Shown: positions 7,992-15,764 of the stretch, piece after piece
How positions within the stretch are numbered: the stretch's first letter is position 1
Layout: each line of letters opens with the position of its first letter
DNA from: SIG636 sp045592105
Lineage (GTDB): Bacteria > Bacillota > Clostridia > Oscillospirales > CAG-382
Reading direction: 5' to 3'
Assembly (NCBI GenBank): GCA_045592105.1
Contig: JAZNUB010000066.1
Coordinates: 1 to 64,000, forward strand
Length of the DNA: 64,000 nt
The notes under the pieces: model-generated
Seen by the model: the letters and a program-made list of their open reading frames with translations, nothing else
Told to the model about the DNA's origin: nothing
Databases searched by the model: none
Position numbers and translations under genes: made by a program

Positions 7992-9911
7992 GTGAAAAAA
8001 GCTTTGTATATTATTCTTTTAACTGCTGTTGTTATTAATAGCTGTATTTGTTTTTCTGCTTGTTCTAAATTTGAAGGCAGTACCGAGCATTTCACCCAAA
8101 GCGATGATTTTTACAGCAACGTTTTTAACACCTTAGGAAGCGCTTTAGGCGGCGATAGCACTTTTATTAATCTTTTCAACAACGATAAAACAACGGGTGT
8201 AAATCTAAACGCAACGCTTGAAAACTATAAGTATAAAGGCGAGCTTGTTGGTGATGGGAAGGGAAGTGTTGATATTTCTACACTGATAACGCCTGAATAT
8301 GATTTTTCTGCTAATATCGCTTTAGATGCATTTTCGCAAAAAACAGCTATGGATTTTGCAACGCTTAATAATGATATGCTTATAAAATTTGATAGCAAAG
8401 ATATGCCATTCTACTACAAAGGCGAAGGCGAAGGATTTGTAAAAACAGCAGTCGCTTATTTTAAGGAAGAACTTAACAATGCTAAGCTCATCACAGGTAA
8501 CGAAGCGTACAAATTACACGGCACCAATATTTCAGCCAATACAGTAGAATTTTGCTTTAACAGCGATGTTACCGCAAGATTAGCTAACAAAATAACCTCA
8601 CTACTTATTAACACACCTAATCTTGCATTGAATGCTGTTTATTTTCCGATACAAGAGCATGTTTACACAATACAAGAGGAAAAACTGCATTTAACATGGA
8701 AGAGATACTATGATGATAGCGTTTTATGCCGCGAAAGCTTTAAGCTACACGATAACTATAATCACTACTACTTGCTTGATATTGCATTTGTAAACGATGG
8801 CAGTCATTCTTATGTAGAGATTTCGCTAAAGGCCTACAATGGGGACTATACAATTACCGTGTTTACCGCTTCGGTAGATAAGGAAAGCAAAAAAGACGGC
8901 GGCTTTACAACAAAAGCTCAAGTTATAATTGGTGACGAGGTTTATATTACCGCCGAAAACAGCGGCACTTCCCAAAGCACCAAAGGCAAAGCGAATATCA
9001 ACTTTGTAACCGAGGTTGGCGAGGTTAGCCTGCCGATTGACTTTAGCTACTCCTGCAAAGATGCTGATGGCAAACAACAAACGTTTAATGCATCACTAAC
9101 AAATATATTTGTTAGCTTCGATTTATCCGTTAATATCACTTCAACTGAAAATGATAAGCAAATTGTTATAGAAAAACCAAACGAATGCTATGATTTAACA
9201 TCACAAGAGGATATATTCGTATATTCATATATATCAAATCCGTTATTTACGCATGCTTTTTCAAATACATGGCGTGAAATGCTGGGAAAGCCAATAGAAG
9301 AACCGCAGATTCCTGAAGAAGAAACGGATCCGTTTACACTTGATATCGCATTCGATAGCGGAACACAGCTTGAAACCAACGGAGAGTACGGAAAGAAATA
9401 TATCGATATATTACAATCCGATAATTACACCTATAAGTATTATACCTACGAGGACGTTGAAGGCATTTACAAAACAACAGCTACGGAATACAGAAAAGAT
9501 GGGGATATAATATATCATTTTCAATATTCGGACAATAAAAAGTATTCTCAATTGCTAAAAGATAACACCAAGTTTGAGGTGCATTACGATATAGAAAAGA
9601 TAATATACTCTGAATATGAGGAAGCTAATTTTAAAGCAGAATTTCCAAAGCCTAATTATCAGTATTATCAAAGCGGAAACTGCGTTTACGAAGAACGCGA
9701 TTTAATTTATGAAAGATACTTTGATAAGTCTAACAACTATTATACCTTTATATTTAACGAAAACGGCGAAGTTGAAATCATTTCATTATATGTAAAATCG
9801 GAAGATTCAACTTTATATATGTTTGTTGAAGAAATTAGCAGCGAAGTACCTGATAACGCATTGCAACTTCCGAACTATGAAAAGGTTTCTGTTCAAGACT
9901 TTTTCGATTAA
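7992..9911 (+). CDS. Large lipoprotein of unknown function, last gene of zinc operon
   Basis: I do not recognise the family. The GTG start at 7992 follows AAAGGAGGG one base after the permease stop and gives a 639-residue protein with a lipoprotein signal and lipobox FSAC. The remainder has no membrane segment and is rich in Asn, Tyr, Ser and Asp, with alternating beta-strand-like patterns, consistent with an extracellular beta-rich protein. A proline/glutamate linker around residue 440 (EEPQIPEEETDP) separates two parts. Co-transcription with ZnuABC suggests a cell-surface role linked to zinc, such as metal capture or zinc-limitation stress, but no metal-binding motif is evident. Confidence 0.8.
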   Translation: MKKALYIILLTAVVINSCICFSACSKFEGSTEHFTQSDDFYSNVFNTLGSALGGDSTFINLFNNDKTTGVNLNATLENYKYKGELVGDGKGSVDISTLITPEYDFSANIALDAFSQKTAMDFATLNNDMLIKFDSKDMPFYYKGEGEGFVKTAVAYFKEELNNAKLITGNEAYKLHGTNISANTVEFCFNSDVTARLANKITSLLINTPNLALNAVYFPIQEHVYTIQEEKLHLTWKRYYDDSVLCRESFKLHDNYNHYYLLDIAFVNDGSHSYVEISLKAYNGDYTITVFTASVDKESKKDGGFTTKAQVIIGDEVYITAENSGTSQSTKGKANINFVTEVGEVSLPIDFSYSCKDADGKQQTFNASLTNIFVSFDLSVNITSTENDKQIVIEKPNECYDLTSQEDIFVYSYISNPLFTHAFSNTWREMLGKPIEEPQIPEEETDPFTLDIAFDSGTQLETNGEYGKKYIDILQSDNYTYKYYTYEDVEGIYKTTATEYRKDGDIIYHFQYSDNKKYSQLLKDNTKFEVHYDIEKIIYSEYEEANFKAEFPKPNYQYYQSGNCVYEERDLIYERYFDKSNNYYTFIFNENGEVEIISLYVKSEDSTLYMFVEEISSEVPDNALQLPNYEKVSVQDFFD

Positions 9912-9916
9912 GAACC

Positions 9917-9955
9917 TAAGGGAAAGGTTAAATTTATGCTTTAACCTTTCCCTTA
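9917..9955. terminator. Perfect 16-bp stem-loop after the zinc operon
   Basis: Arms at 9917-9932 and 9940-9955 are exact reverse complements with a 7-base loop. There is no T-run immediately after the stem on the plus strand, so it may act with the neighbouring hairpins, or as an RNA 3'-end stabiliser, in this convergent intergenic region. Confidence 0.7.
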
Positions 9956-9963
9956 CAAAAATA

Positions 9964-10003
9964 TATTCTATTATACAAAATGACAATTTTGTATAATAGA
10001 ATA
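9964..10003. repeat. Perfect 18-bp AT-rich palindrome (4-base spacer)
   Basis: Arms 9964-9981 and 9986-10003 are exact reverse complements around GACA. It lies 8 bases after the first stem-loop, between convergent genes. It could fold as a strong hairpin in either transcript. Confidence 0.75.
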
Positions 10004-10024
10004 GGGTATAAACAGAAATATTTT

Positions 10025-10046
10025 AAGCCACGCATAAACGTGGCTT
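10025..10046. terminator. Third stem-loop of the convergent intergenic region
   Basis: AAGCCACG at 10025-10032 pairs with CGTGGCTT at 10039-10046 around a 6-base loop. Placed about 30 bases past the 3' end of the minus-strand gene at 10076, it is a likely (bidirectional) terminator, although no perfect T-run follows. Confidence 0.5.
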
Positions 10047-10075
10047 TAACGCTTGAAATATGGCTTTTTTGGCGT

Positions 10076-10765
10076 TTACAGCACTATAAATCCGCCATAA
10101 TCATATAAATTATCATTTGTTAAGCATTTTACTTTTTTATTATACTTTTTGCAAAAGCTTATTATTTTATTACAATCTGTATGCTTGCTTATATCGCCTG
10201 TAAAATATATTGCATCATCATTTGTTAACGCACAGCCGCCAATAAATCCGTTGTTATATCCTTTTAGCTCTATGCCATTATTTGTTACTAACAACACATC
10301 ATACTGTTTATTTATCAAAGCCTTGGCTATGCCTGTATCAGCCGTTATAAAGGCTTGCGGCGTAACTTTAACGGTACTGCACGCGGCGTAGCCTTGTTTT
10401 ACCTTTATTATGTCTATAGAATGTCTATTACATTCTTCTATTATCTCATCTGCCACATACCCGCCGCATATAAGGTGCTTTTCTGCCATAATGCAGTTCA
10501 AAACGCAGTCCTTCGGGTATACTGCTCCTTGCAACGTTCTGGTTTTCTCTACCGCCGCAAATGTGTCTAAATTGTGAACATTGTTTATTTTATCCGAAAC
10601 AAGAAGCTTACCGGACGGCAGCTTGAAATACAGCATATCAGGATGATACCTTGTTTCGTTATCTATAACAGTAGAAAAACCACCTTTAATCAGCGTAAAA
10701 CCTTCGTTTAAAAGGCTGTTTTTGATATTATTCGGCAGTATTTTGGAACAAATTACGGCTTTCAT
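10076..10765 (-). CDS. Uncharacterised protein, possible GME-fold (DUF6873-like)
   Basis: A 229-residue soluble protein without signal peptide. From memory it resembles a clostridial family of guanidino-modifying-enzyme-like fold proteins (DUF6873): HPDMLYFKL, an internal GYAACSTVKV segment with a cysteine, ITADTGIAKAL and a glycine-rich GFIGGCALTNDDAIYFTGD segment. No catalytic assignment can be made. It overlaps the radA gene by 4 bases, so it is co-translated with a DNA-repair protein. It is the last gene of its operon, next to the convergent hairpins. Confidence 0.75.
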   Translation of the reverse strand: MKAVICSKILPNNIKNSLLNEGFTLIKGGFSTVIDNETRYHPDMLYFKLPSGKLLVSDKINNVHNLDTFAAVEKTRTLQGAVYPKDCVLNCIMAEKHLICGGYVADEIIEECNRHSIDIIKVKQGYAACSTVKVTPQAFITADTGIAKALINKQYDVLLVTNNGIELKGYNNGFIGGCALTNDDAIYFTGDISKHTDCNKIISFCKKYNKKVKCLTNDNLYDYGGFIVL

Positions 10766-12138
10766 ATCCCAAGCAAGCCCTTTAAATCATAAACGCTTCT
10801 TATCGGAACTATCTCAACGTTGCTATATTGCTTTTTAAGCTCACGTGCAGAACGCGAAGGCACAGCGATAGTCTTAAACCCTAAACGTATTGCTTCGTTA
10901 ATCCTTAGTTCCATGCCTACAACAGATCTGCATTCGCCTGCAAGCCCAATTTCACCGAAAACGATCAAATCTTCGGGTATCGGAACGTCCTTTAACGAAG
11001 AAATAAGCGCAAGAGCGGTTGGCATATCGCTGGCGGTTTCATATAGCTGTAAGCCCCCCGTTACGTTTAAATATACCTCAAGCGACGAAAACTTTAAGCC
11101 CAAACGTTTTTCTAAAACTGCCAGCAGTAGTGCTGAACGGTTATAGTCGATGCCCGATGTCATTCTACGCGGCGATGGCGTTGGCGAGCTGTTTACTAAC
11201 GCTTGAATTTCCGCAATGATTGGGCGCGTACCTTCCATAACACAAACAGCGCAGGAGCCTGAAACACCGTGCGGGCGCTGAGATAAAAGCATTTCCGATG
11301 GGTTTGGTACCTCAGATAAGCCGTTGTCGCACATTTCAAAAACGCCTATCTCATTGGTAGAGCCAAAGCGGTTTTTAGCTGCCCTGATTATTCGATACAA
11401 ATGCTGCTTATTGCCTTCGAAATACAATACAGAGTCCACCATATGCTCAAGAACCTTAGGCCCCGCAATAGCACCGTCCTTATTAACGTGCCCAACTATT
11501 ATAACGGCTATACCAAGTGTTTTTGCTATACTAATCATACACATAGCACTTTGCTTAACCTGTGTAACAGTTCCGGGCATAGAAGAAAGATTATCGTCAT
11601 ACATAGTTTGGATAGAATCTATAATAACAACCTTCGGCTTTAAGCTTTCAATTTCAGCGGAAATATTGTTTATATTCGTTTCGCATAGTATTGATAAATT
11701 ATCGGATATAACACCAAGGCGTTCTGCGCGTAGCTTTATTTGCGGCGCGCTCTCCTCGCCAGAAACATAAAGTATACCTGCTGTCTCACCCACAGAATTG
11801 CATATTTGCAAAAGCAGGGTGGACTTCCCTATCCCCGGCTCGCCGGATAGCAATACAACGCTACCCTCAACAATGCCGCCGCCAAGCACACGGTCAAATT
11901 CGCCTATACCGGTAGAAAACCTAAAGCAATCAGAGTACTTTATATCCTTAACCTTCGTTGCTCTTGAACGCATATTAAGCCCCTCGGAAGCGTTTGCCTT
12001 TCGCACGGGGCTTTTTTTCTTTTCCTCAACCTCAACAGCTCTTTCTTCAAGGGTGTTCCACTCACCGCAAAGCGGGCATTTACCCATCCATTTTGACGTT
12101 GTATACTCGCAATTACTGCATATATACTGGGTTTTCAT
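10762..12138 (-). CDS. radA: RadA/Sms DNA repair ATPase
   Basis: Helicase-like branch-migration factor for recombinational repair. At 458 residues it is full length. An N-terminal zinc finger (C7, C10, C21, C24) is followed by a RecA-like core with Walker A GEPGIGKST at 99-107, the RadA-specific KNRFGSTNE motif, and a C-terminal Lon-like domain ending in LVFGEIGLAGECRSV and IVPIRSVYDL. ATG at 12138; the start lies one base after the stop of the upstream amidase gene. Confidence 0.96.
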   Translation of the reverse strand: MKTQYICSNCEYTTSKWMGKCPLCGEWNTLEERAVEVEEKKKSPVRKANASEGLNMRSRATKVKDIKYSDCFRFSTGIGEFDRVLGGGIVEGSVVLLSGEPGIGKSTLLLQICNSVGETAGILYVSGEESAPQIKLRAERLGVISDNLSILCETNINNISAEIESLKPKVVIIDSIQTMYDDNLSSMPGTVTQVKQSAMCMISIAKTLGIAVIIVGHVNKDGAIAGPKVLEHMVDSVLYFEGNKQHLYRIIRAAKNRFGSTNEIGVFEMCDNGLSEVPNPSEMLLSQRPHGVSGSCAVCVMEGTRPIIAEIQALVNSSPTPSPRRMTSGIDYNRSALLLAVLEKRLGLKFSSLEVYLNVTGGLQLYETASDMPTALALISSLKDVPIPEDLIVFGEIGLAGECRSVVGMELRINEAIRLGFKTIAVPSRSARELKKQYSNVEIVPIRSVYDLKGLLGI

Positions 12139-12139
12139 A

Positions 12140-12871
12140 TTATCTCTCCTGAATATATTTCATTATCCCGCAATAAACGGCAAACGCTATCTCGTTTTGA
12201 TACTCGTCCGCAGATAAAAGCTTACTATCATTGGGATTAGATAAAAATCCACATTCAACAAGCACAGCGGGCTTTTTAGTGTTTTCTAAAATATATATGG
12301 TTTTTCCGTCCGGCTTTATTTGCCTATTATTAGTTGGATCAAGCATTTTTGCATAGTCTTGAATATGCGTTGCAAGCACATTAGCATCTGCCGACGCGGA
12401 AGCGTAAAAGGTTTGCAGTCCATGCGCTGAAGGAGCTGTAAATTTGTTCATATGTATGCTTACAAACACGCAGTTTTCCGTTTCATTCAGTACATCAAGC
12501 CGCGCTTTTAGGTCTGCAACCTTGTGTTTTCTAACGGTTTCGCCCTCGCCAAGCAAAACGTCCTCCGTGCGCGTCATCAACACTTCAACATCAGATAGCA
12601 ATAAAAACTCCCTAAGCTTGTTTGCAACTTTAAGGTTAAGCTCTTTCTCCACAAGACCATTCTCAACCGCACCGGGGTCTATCCCGCCGTGACCCGCATC
12701 AATAATAACGGTTATAGGTTGCACAGTGTTTGATTGTATAGCTTTATCCTTATGCCCGGTTTTGCTATAACCGAACGATGACGATAACGAAGCGAAACAA
12801 AAAAATCCAACAACAATTATTAAAATAACTATAAGTATTACCGATGTTAATGCTATGCTTTTGTATTTCAT
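12140..12871 (-). CDS. N-acetylmuramoyl-L-alanine amidase (Amidase_3)
   Basis: Zinc-dependent peptidoglycan amidase cutting the muramyl-alanine bond. A single N-terminal membrane anchor (about residues 6-26) precedes the catalytic domain. Zinc-ligand motifs are IDAGHGG, the acidic residue in NGLVEKELNL, SIHMN, and the catalytic glutamate in LVECGFLSN. I prefer the ATG at 12871 (243 residues), preceded by GGCGGTG at normal spacing. The upstream ATG at 12889 lacks a ribosome site and lies inside the right arm of a terminator-like hairpin. The gene directly precedes radA. Confidence 0.85.
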   Translation of the reverse strand: MKYKSIALTSVILIVILIIVVGFFCFASLSSSFGYSKTGHKDKAIQSNTVQPITVIIDAGHGGIDPGAVENGLVEKELNLKVANKLREFLLLSDVEVLMTRTEDVLLGEGETVRKHKVADLKARLDVLNETENCVFVSIHMNKFTAPSAHGLQTFYASASADANVLATHIQDYAKMLDPTNNRQIKPDGKTIYILENTKKPAVLVECGFLSNPNDSKLLSADEYQNEIAFAVYCGIMKYIQER

Positions 12872-12878
12872 AAAACAC

Positions 12879-12915
12879 ACCGCCGTCATTTTTTATAAAA
12901 GTTTATGACGGCGGT
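12879..12915 (-). terminator. Stem-loop between membrane-protein gene and amidase, overlapping amidase RBS
   Basis: Arms ACCGCCGTCAT (12879-12889) and its exact complement (12905-12915) form an 11-bp stem with a 15-base loop. On the minus strand it follows the stop of the gene at 12928 and is followed by GTGTTTTAT. The downstream arm contains the GGCGGT that would serve as ribosome site for the amidase at 12871. Confidence 0.65.
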
Positions 12916-12927
12916 ATTAAAATAATG

Positions 12928-13530
12928 CTATTTCTGCTTAGGTTTAGAAGGCGCACCTGTAGAAGGCTTCATACCAAACAGCGTTTTAATCTGCTTATCC
13001 TCGGTGCCAAGATAGTAACCGATACAGTACGCAACAACTGCAGGTATAAGATACACAAGGAAAAACAAAGGATATGCCTTTGGGAAAACGCCCGCCAAAA
13101 GCCACGAAAAGCCCAAATACATACCGTGGCAAACAAATAAAGATATAGTAGAAAACACGGTCAAAACACCGTCCACAGCTTTAACACCAAAAAGAGAGAC
13201 GATAGTTAATACAGCCGCAGGAACGATAAACAACAACGATGGTATATAAGCGAAAATGCCAACCTTCGCACCGTGCAAAGGACGTTTTTGCAATCTGCCG
13301 TTGGTTATCCTATTACGGTCGCGCGCACCCTCATCCCATGCGGAATCATACAGTAAAGCGCAAAAGAATAATGCAGAGCAAACGGTTGCAATAATCATAG
13401 CTGTTTGGCTTATAACCGAGGTTGAAATAATAACCATAAACCCAAACAAGGATATGGCAAACTGATTAAGCAAAAACTTATGTATCAGCTTCATATTTTC
13501 AAGGTAAAAGTTTTTAAATTTTGATATCAT
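12928..13530 (-). CDS. Polytopic membrane protein of unknown function
   Basis: 200 residues with five to six predicted membrane helices, starting near residue 25. The loop AWDEGARDRNRITNGRLQKRP after the second helix is strongly charged and probably cytoplasmic; the C-terminus is a short basic tail (GAPSKPKQK). I do not recognise a family. The start ATG at 13530 gives a full first amphipathic segment. A stem-loop follows the stop. Confidence 0.75.
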   Translation of the reverse strand: MISKFKNFYLENMKLIHKFLLNQFAISLFGFMVIISTSVISQTAMIIATVCSALFFCALLYDSAWDEGARDRNRITNGRLQKRPLHGAKVGIFAYIPSLLFIVPAAVLTIVSLFGVKAVDGVLTVFSTISLFVCHGMYLGFSWLLAGVFPKAYPLFFLVYLIPAVVAYCIGYYLGTEDKQIKTLFGMKPSTGAPSKPKQK

Positions 13531-13596
13531 GGTTTAACTCCAATCGGGTCATTAACTATACAGGTGTATGTAGCAGCAGCATCAAAGCTAAGCCTC

Positions 13597-14352
13597 TTAA
13601 AGCTCCATAAGTAAGCCTACAGGACAATGGTCGCTTCCAAATACATCGGGAAAAATCAAGCTGTCTTTAATCTTGTCCTTTGCGTTTTCTGAAACTACAA
13701 AGTAGTCTATACGCCAACCTGTGTTATTAGCGCGTGCATTAGCACGGTAGGACCACCAAGTATACGCATCACGCATTTCGGGGTAAAGCTGCCTAAACGA
13801 ATCAACAAAGCCCGCGTTAAGCAAGGCGGAAAAACAGCTTCTTTCTTCGTATGAAAAGCCGGGGTTACCAACATTGCTTTTTGGGTTCTTAAGGTCTATC
13901 TCGTTATGCGCCACGTTTAAATCTCCGCACAGTATAACAGGCTTTGTACGCGCAAGGTTGGAGAGGTACATACGCAAATCGTCCTCAAATTGCATACGGT
14001 AATCAATCCTTTTAAGCTCAGGCTGTGCGTTTGGCGAATAACTTGTTACGATATAAAACCCATCGTATTCAAGCGTTATTACTCTGCCTTCATCGTTATA
14101 AGCTCCGTCAATACCGTAAATTACGTTATTTGGCTCATCCTTTGATAAAATTAAAGTGCCGGAATATCCCTTTTTATCGGCACTATTCCAAAACTGATGA
14201 TAACCGTTAAAGCTGAAATCAGCCTGTTCTTTTTGCATTTTTGTTTCTTGTATACAAAAAATATCCGCATCGACTTCAGTAAAAAAATCAAAAAAGCCTT
14301 TATTAACACAAGCACGAAGCCCGTTTACGTTCCAAGATATAAATTTTTTCAT
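13597..14352 (-). CDS. xth: Exodeoxyribonuclease III (Xth/ExoA family)
   Basis: AP endonuclease / 3'-5' exonuclease of base excision repair. The 251 residues contain the family motifs SWNVNGLRA (residues 4-12), CIQETK with the metal-binding glutamate, the YSPNAQPEL tyrosine, CGDLNVAHNEIDL with catalytic Asp/Asn, and the C-terminal GSDHCPVG His. The ATG overlaps the stop of the serine hydrolase gene by one base (TGATG), so it ends the surface-acylation operon although its role is unrelated. Confidence 0.95.
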   Translation of the reverse strand: MKKFISWNVNGLRACVNKGFFDFFTEVDADIFCIQETKMQKEQADFSFNGYHQFWNSADKKGYSGTLILSKDEPNNVIYGIDGAYNDEGRVITLEYDGFYIVTSYSPNAQPELKRIDYRMQFEDDLRMYLSNLARTKPVILCGDLNVAHNEIDLKNPKSNVGNPGFSYEERSCFSALLNAGFVDSFRQLYPEMRDAYTWWSYRANARANNTGWRIDYFVVSENAKDKIKDSLIFPDVFGSDHCPVGLLMEL

Positions 14353-15503
14353 CAGCCAACACTTTCTTCACTGTTCTCGGTATCAGAAGCACCATCCAAA
14401 TATGCATTATATTCAACCATTAAATCAGCCAAAAGCCAAGTTACGTAATTAAATTGATAATGGCTTCTTTGATCCTCGATGCCGCTTCTTCCCATCAGCA
14501 CAACGATAACGTATTCACGCCCATCTGCATATACGATACCTGCATCATTAAATGCTTTGCCGCTCCAGCCGGATTTATGGGCACATTCATATTGTGGGAT
14601 TGCCTGCCAAATATAATTATACTGTGCGTGCATAAATCTATCCAACAGCTCTGCGCCGTTTTCGTTATACTTGCTGTAATAATATATTTCACGCCAAGCG
14701 GATGCCATTTCCCACGCGGTTATATCGCCCCAATTGCCTCCCTTTGGGATAATGCGGGAAGAGCCAAGCCCAGCCATCATCTGCTCAAACTCCTCGGCAC
14801 CAACAAGCTCCTTTAGCATAAGGTACGCCTGGTTGTCGCTGATTCTTATCATATAATCCATAAGAGTTTTTATGGAAAAAGCAGTACCATACGGAGATTT
14901 TTGCACCCAGCCGGTGCTGTTTGCCTGATAATGCCACCACTGATAGGTCTTAACGTCATCCCAAGATATAAGCCCATCGTCAATGCATTTACTAACAAAC
15001 AACGCCAATGGTGCTTTTATAGCGCTTGCAGTACCGATTTTTGTATCCTTAGAAAAGCAAAACGCCATATTTGTTTCAAGCTCAATCAAAGCAACAGACT
15101 GTGCGTTGGCAAAAGAAGCAAAACGCGATGCAAACTTATTGCAAAGCTCTTCGCTCATACGAAACTCGGTATTATAAAGCTCCATCCCTGCGTTTTCCCA
15201 AACCTTGTTAAAATCAACCTGCGGGCTTAAAACTGAAAATCTGTCTATAACTATGTCCTCAGAGGATTCCTCGGCGCTGATTTCTTCACTAATTTCTTCA
15301 GAAGCTTCATCATCCGATGTTAAATCGTAAACAGATATTTCAATACTTTCTTCTTCCGCCTTAGAGCTTTCAAAGCTGTCATAGGAACTAACGCTTTCGC
15401 TTGTAGTATCTGTTAAATTACCGCCGTTTGACGCACAGGATGCAAACGAAAAGCATACTGCATAGCAAAGGAATAGTGCAACAAGCCTTTTAAAATATAT
15501 CAT
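14352..15503 (-). CDS. Lipoprotein serine hydrolase, class A beta-lactamase fold
   Basis: 383 residues: lipoprotein signal with lipobox FASC (Cys23), an acidic Ser/Glu/Asp-rich linker (about 30-90), then a penicillin-recognising domain. The active-site tetrad S160-A-I-K163, S222-D-N224 (SDN motif) and K310-S-G (KTG-like box) are all present in the right order. The family includes true class A beta-lactamases and non-lactamase envelope hydrolases; the lipoprotein anchor, acidic linker and operon partners favour a housekeeping wall role. It lies 15 bases after the acyl carrier protein gene. Confidence 0.85.
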   Translation of the reverse strand: MIYFKRLVALFLCYAVCFSFASCASNGGNLTDTTSESVSSYDSFESSKAEEESIEISVYDLTSDDEASEEISEEISAEESSEDIVIDRFSVLSPQVDFNKVWENAGMELYNTEFRMSEELCNKFASRFASFANAQSVALIELETNMAFCFSKDTKIGTASAIKAPLALFVSKCIDDGLISWDDVKTYQWWHYQANSTGWVQKSPYGTAFSIKTLMDYMIRISDNQAYLMLKELVGAEEFEQMMAGLGSSRIIPKGGNWGDITAWEMASAWREIYYYSKYNENGAELLDRFMHAQYNYIWQAIPQYECAHKSGWSGKAFNDAGIVYADGREYVIVVLMGRSGIEDQRSHYQFNYVTWLLADLMVEYNAYLDGASDTENSEESVG

Positions 15504-15518
15504 TTCTTCCTCCGTTAA

Positions 15519-15755
15519 TTAAGCACGTTGTTTGATTATGTCAACCATTTCTCCAACGTTCTTCATGGAAGAAACCTCTTTCATGGTGAACTTTATACCA
15601 AATTCGTCTTCGACAGCAGCCATAAGCGTTATATGAGAAAGGCTGTCCCAATCATCAACGTCATTAGCAGTAGTATCTGCGGTAAGGGTTATTTTTTCAT
15701 CAAAAACATCTTCAAATATTTCTTCAAGCTTTGCAAAAATTTCTGTTTCTTTCAT
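15519..15755 (-). CDS. Acyl carrier protein (stand-alone)
   Basis: 78-residue PP-binding protein. Ser38 in DDWDSLSHI is the phosphopantetheine attachment site. It sits 9 bases after an FkbH-type gene and in an operon with an MBOAT acyltransferase, and no fatty acid synthesis genes are nearby, so it is most likely dedicated to this operon in the way DltC (Dcp) serves the Dlt system. No phosphopantetheinyl transferase lies in the window. Confidence 0.92.
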   Translation of the reverse strand: MKETEIFAKLEEIFEDVFDEKITLTADTTANDVDDWDSLSHITLMAAVEDEFGIKFTMKEVSSMKNVGEMVDIIKQRA

Positions 15756-15764
15756 AACCTTCTC

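Noticed and set aside
14352..15503. Antibiotic-resistance beta-lactamase
   Set aside because: The active-site motifs fit, but the lipoprotein anchor, long acidic linker and envelope operon suggest a housekeeping hydrolase; resistance cannot be claimed.
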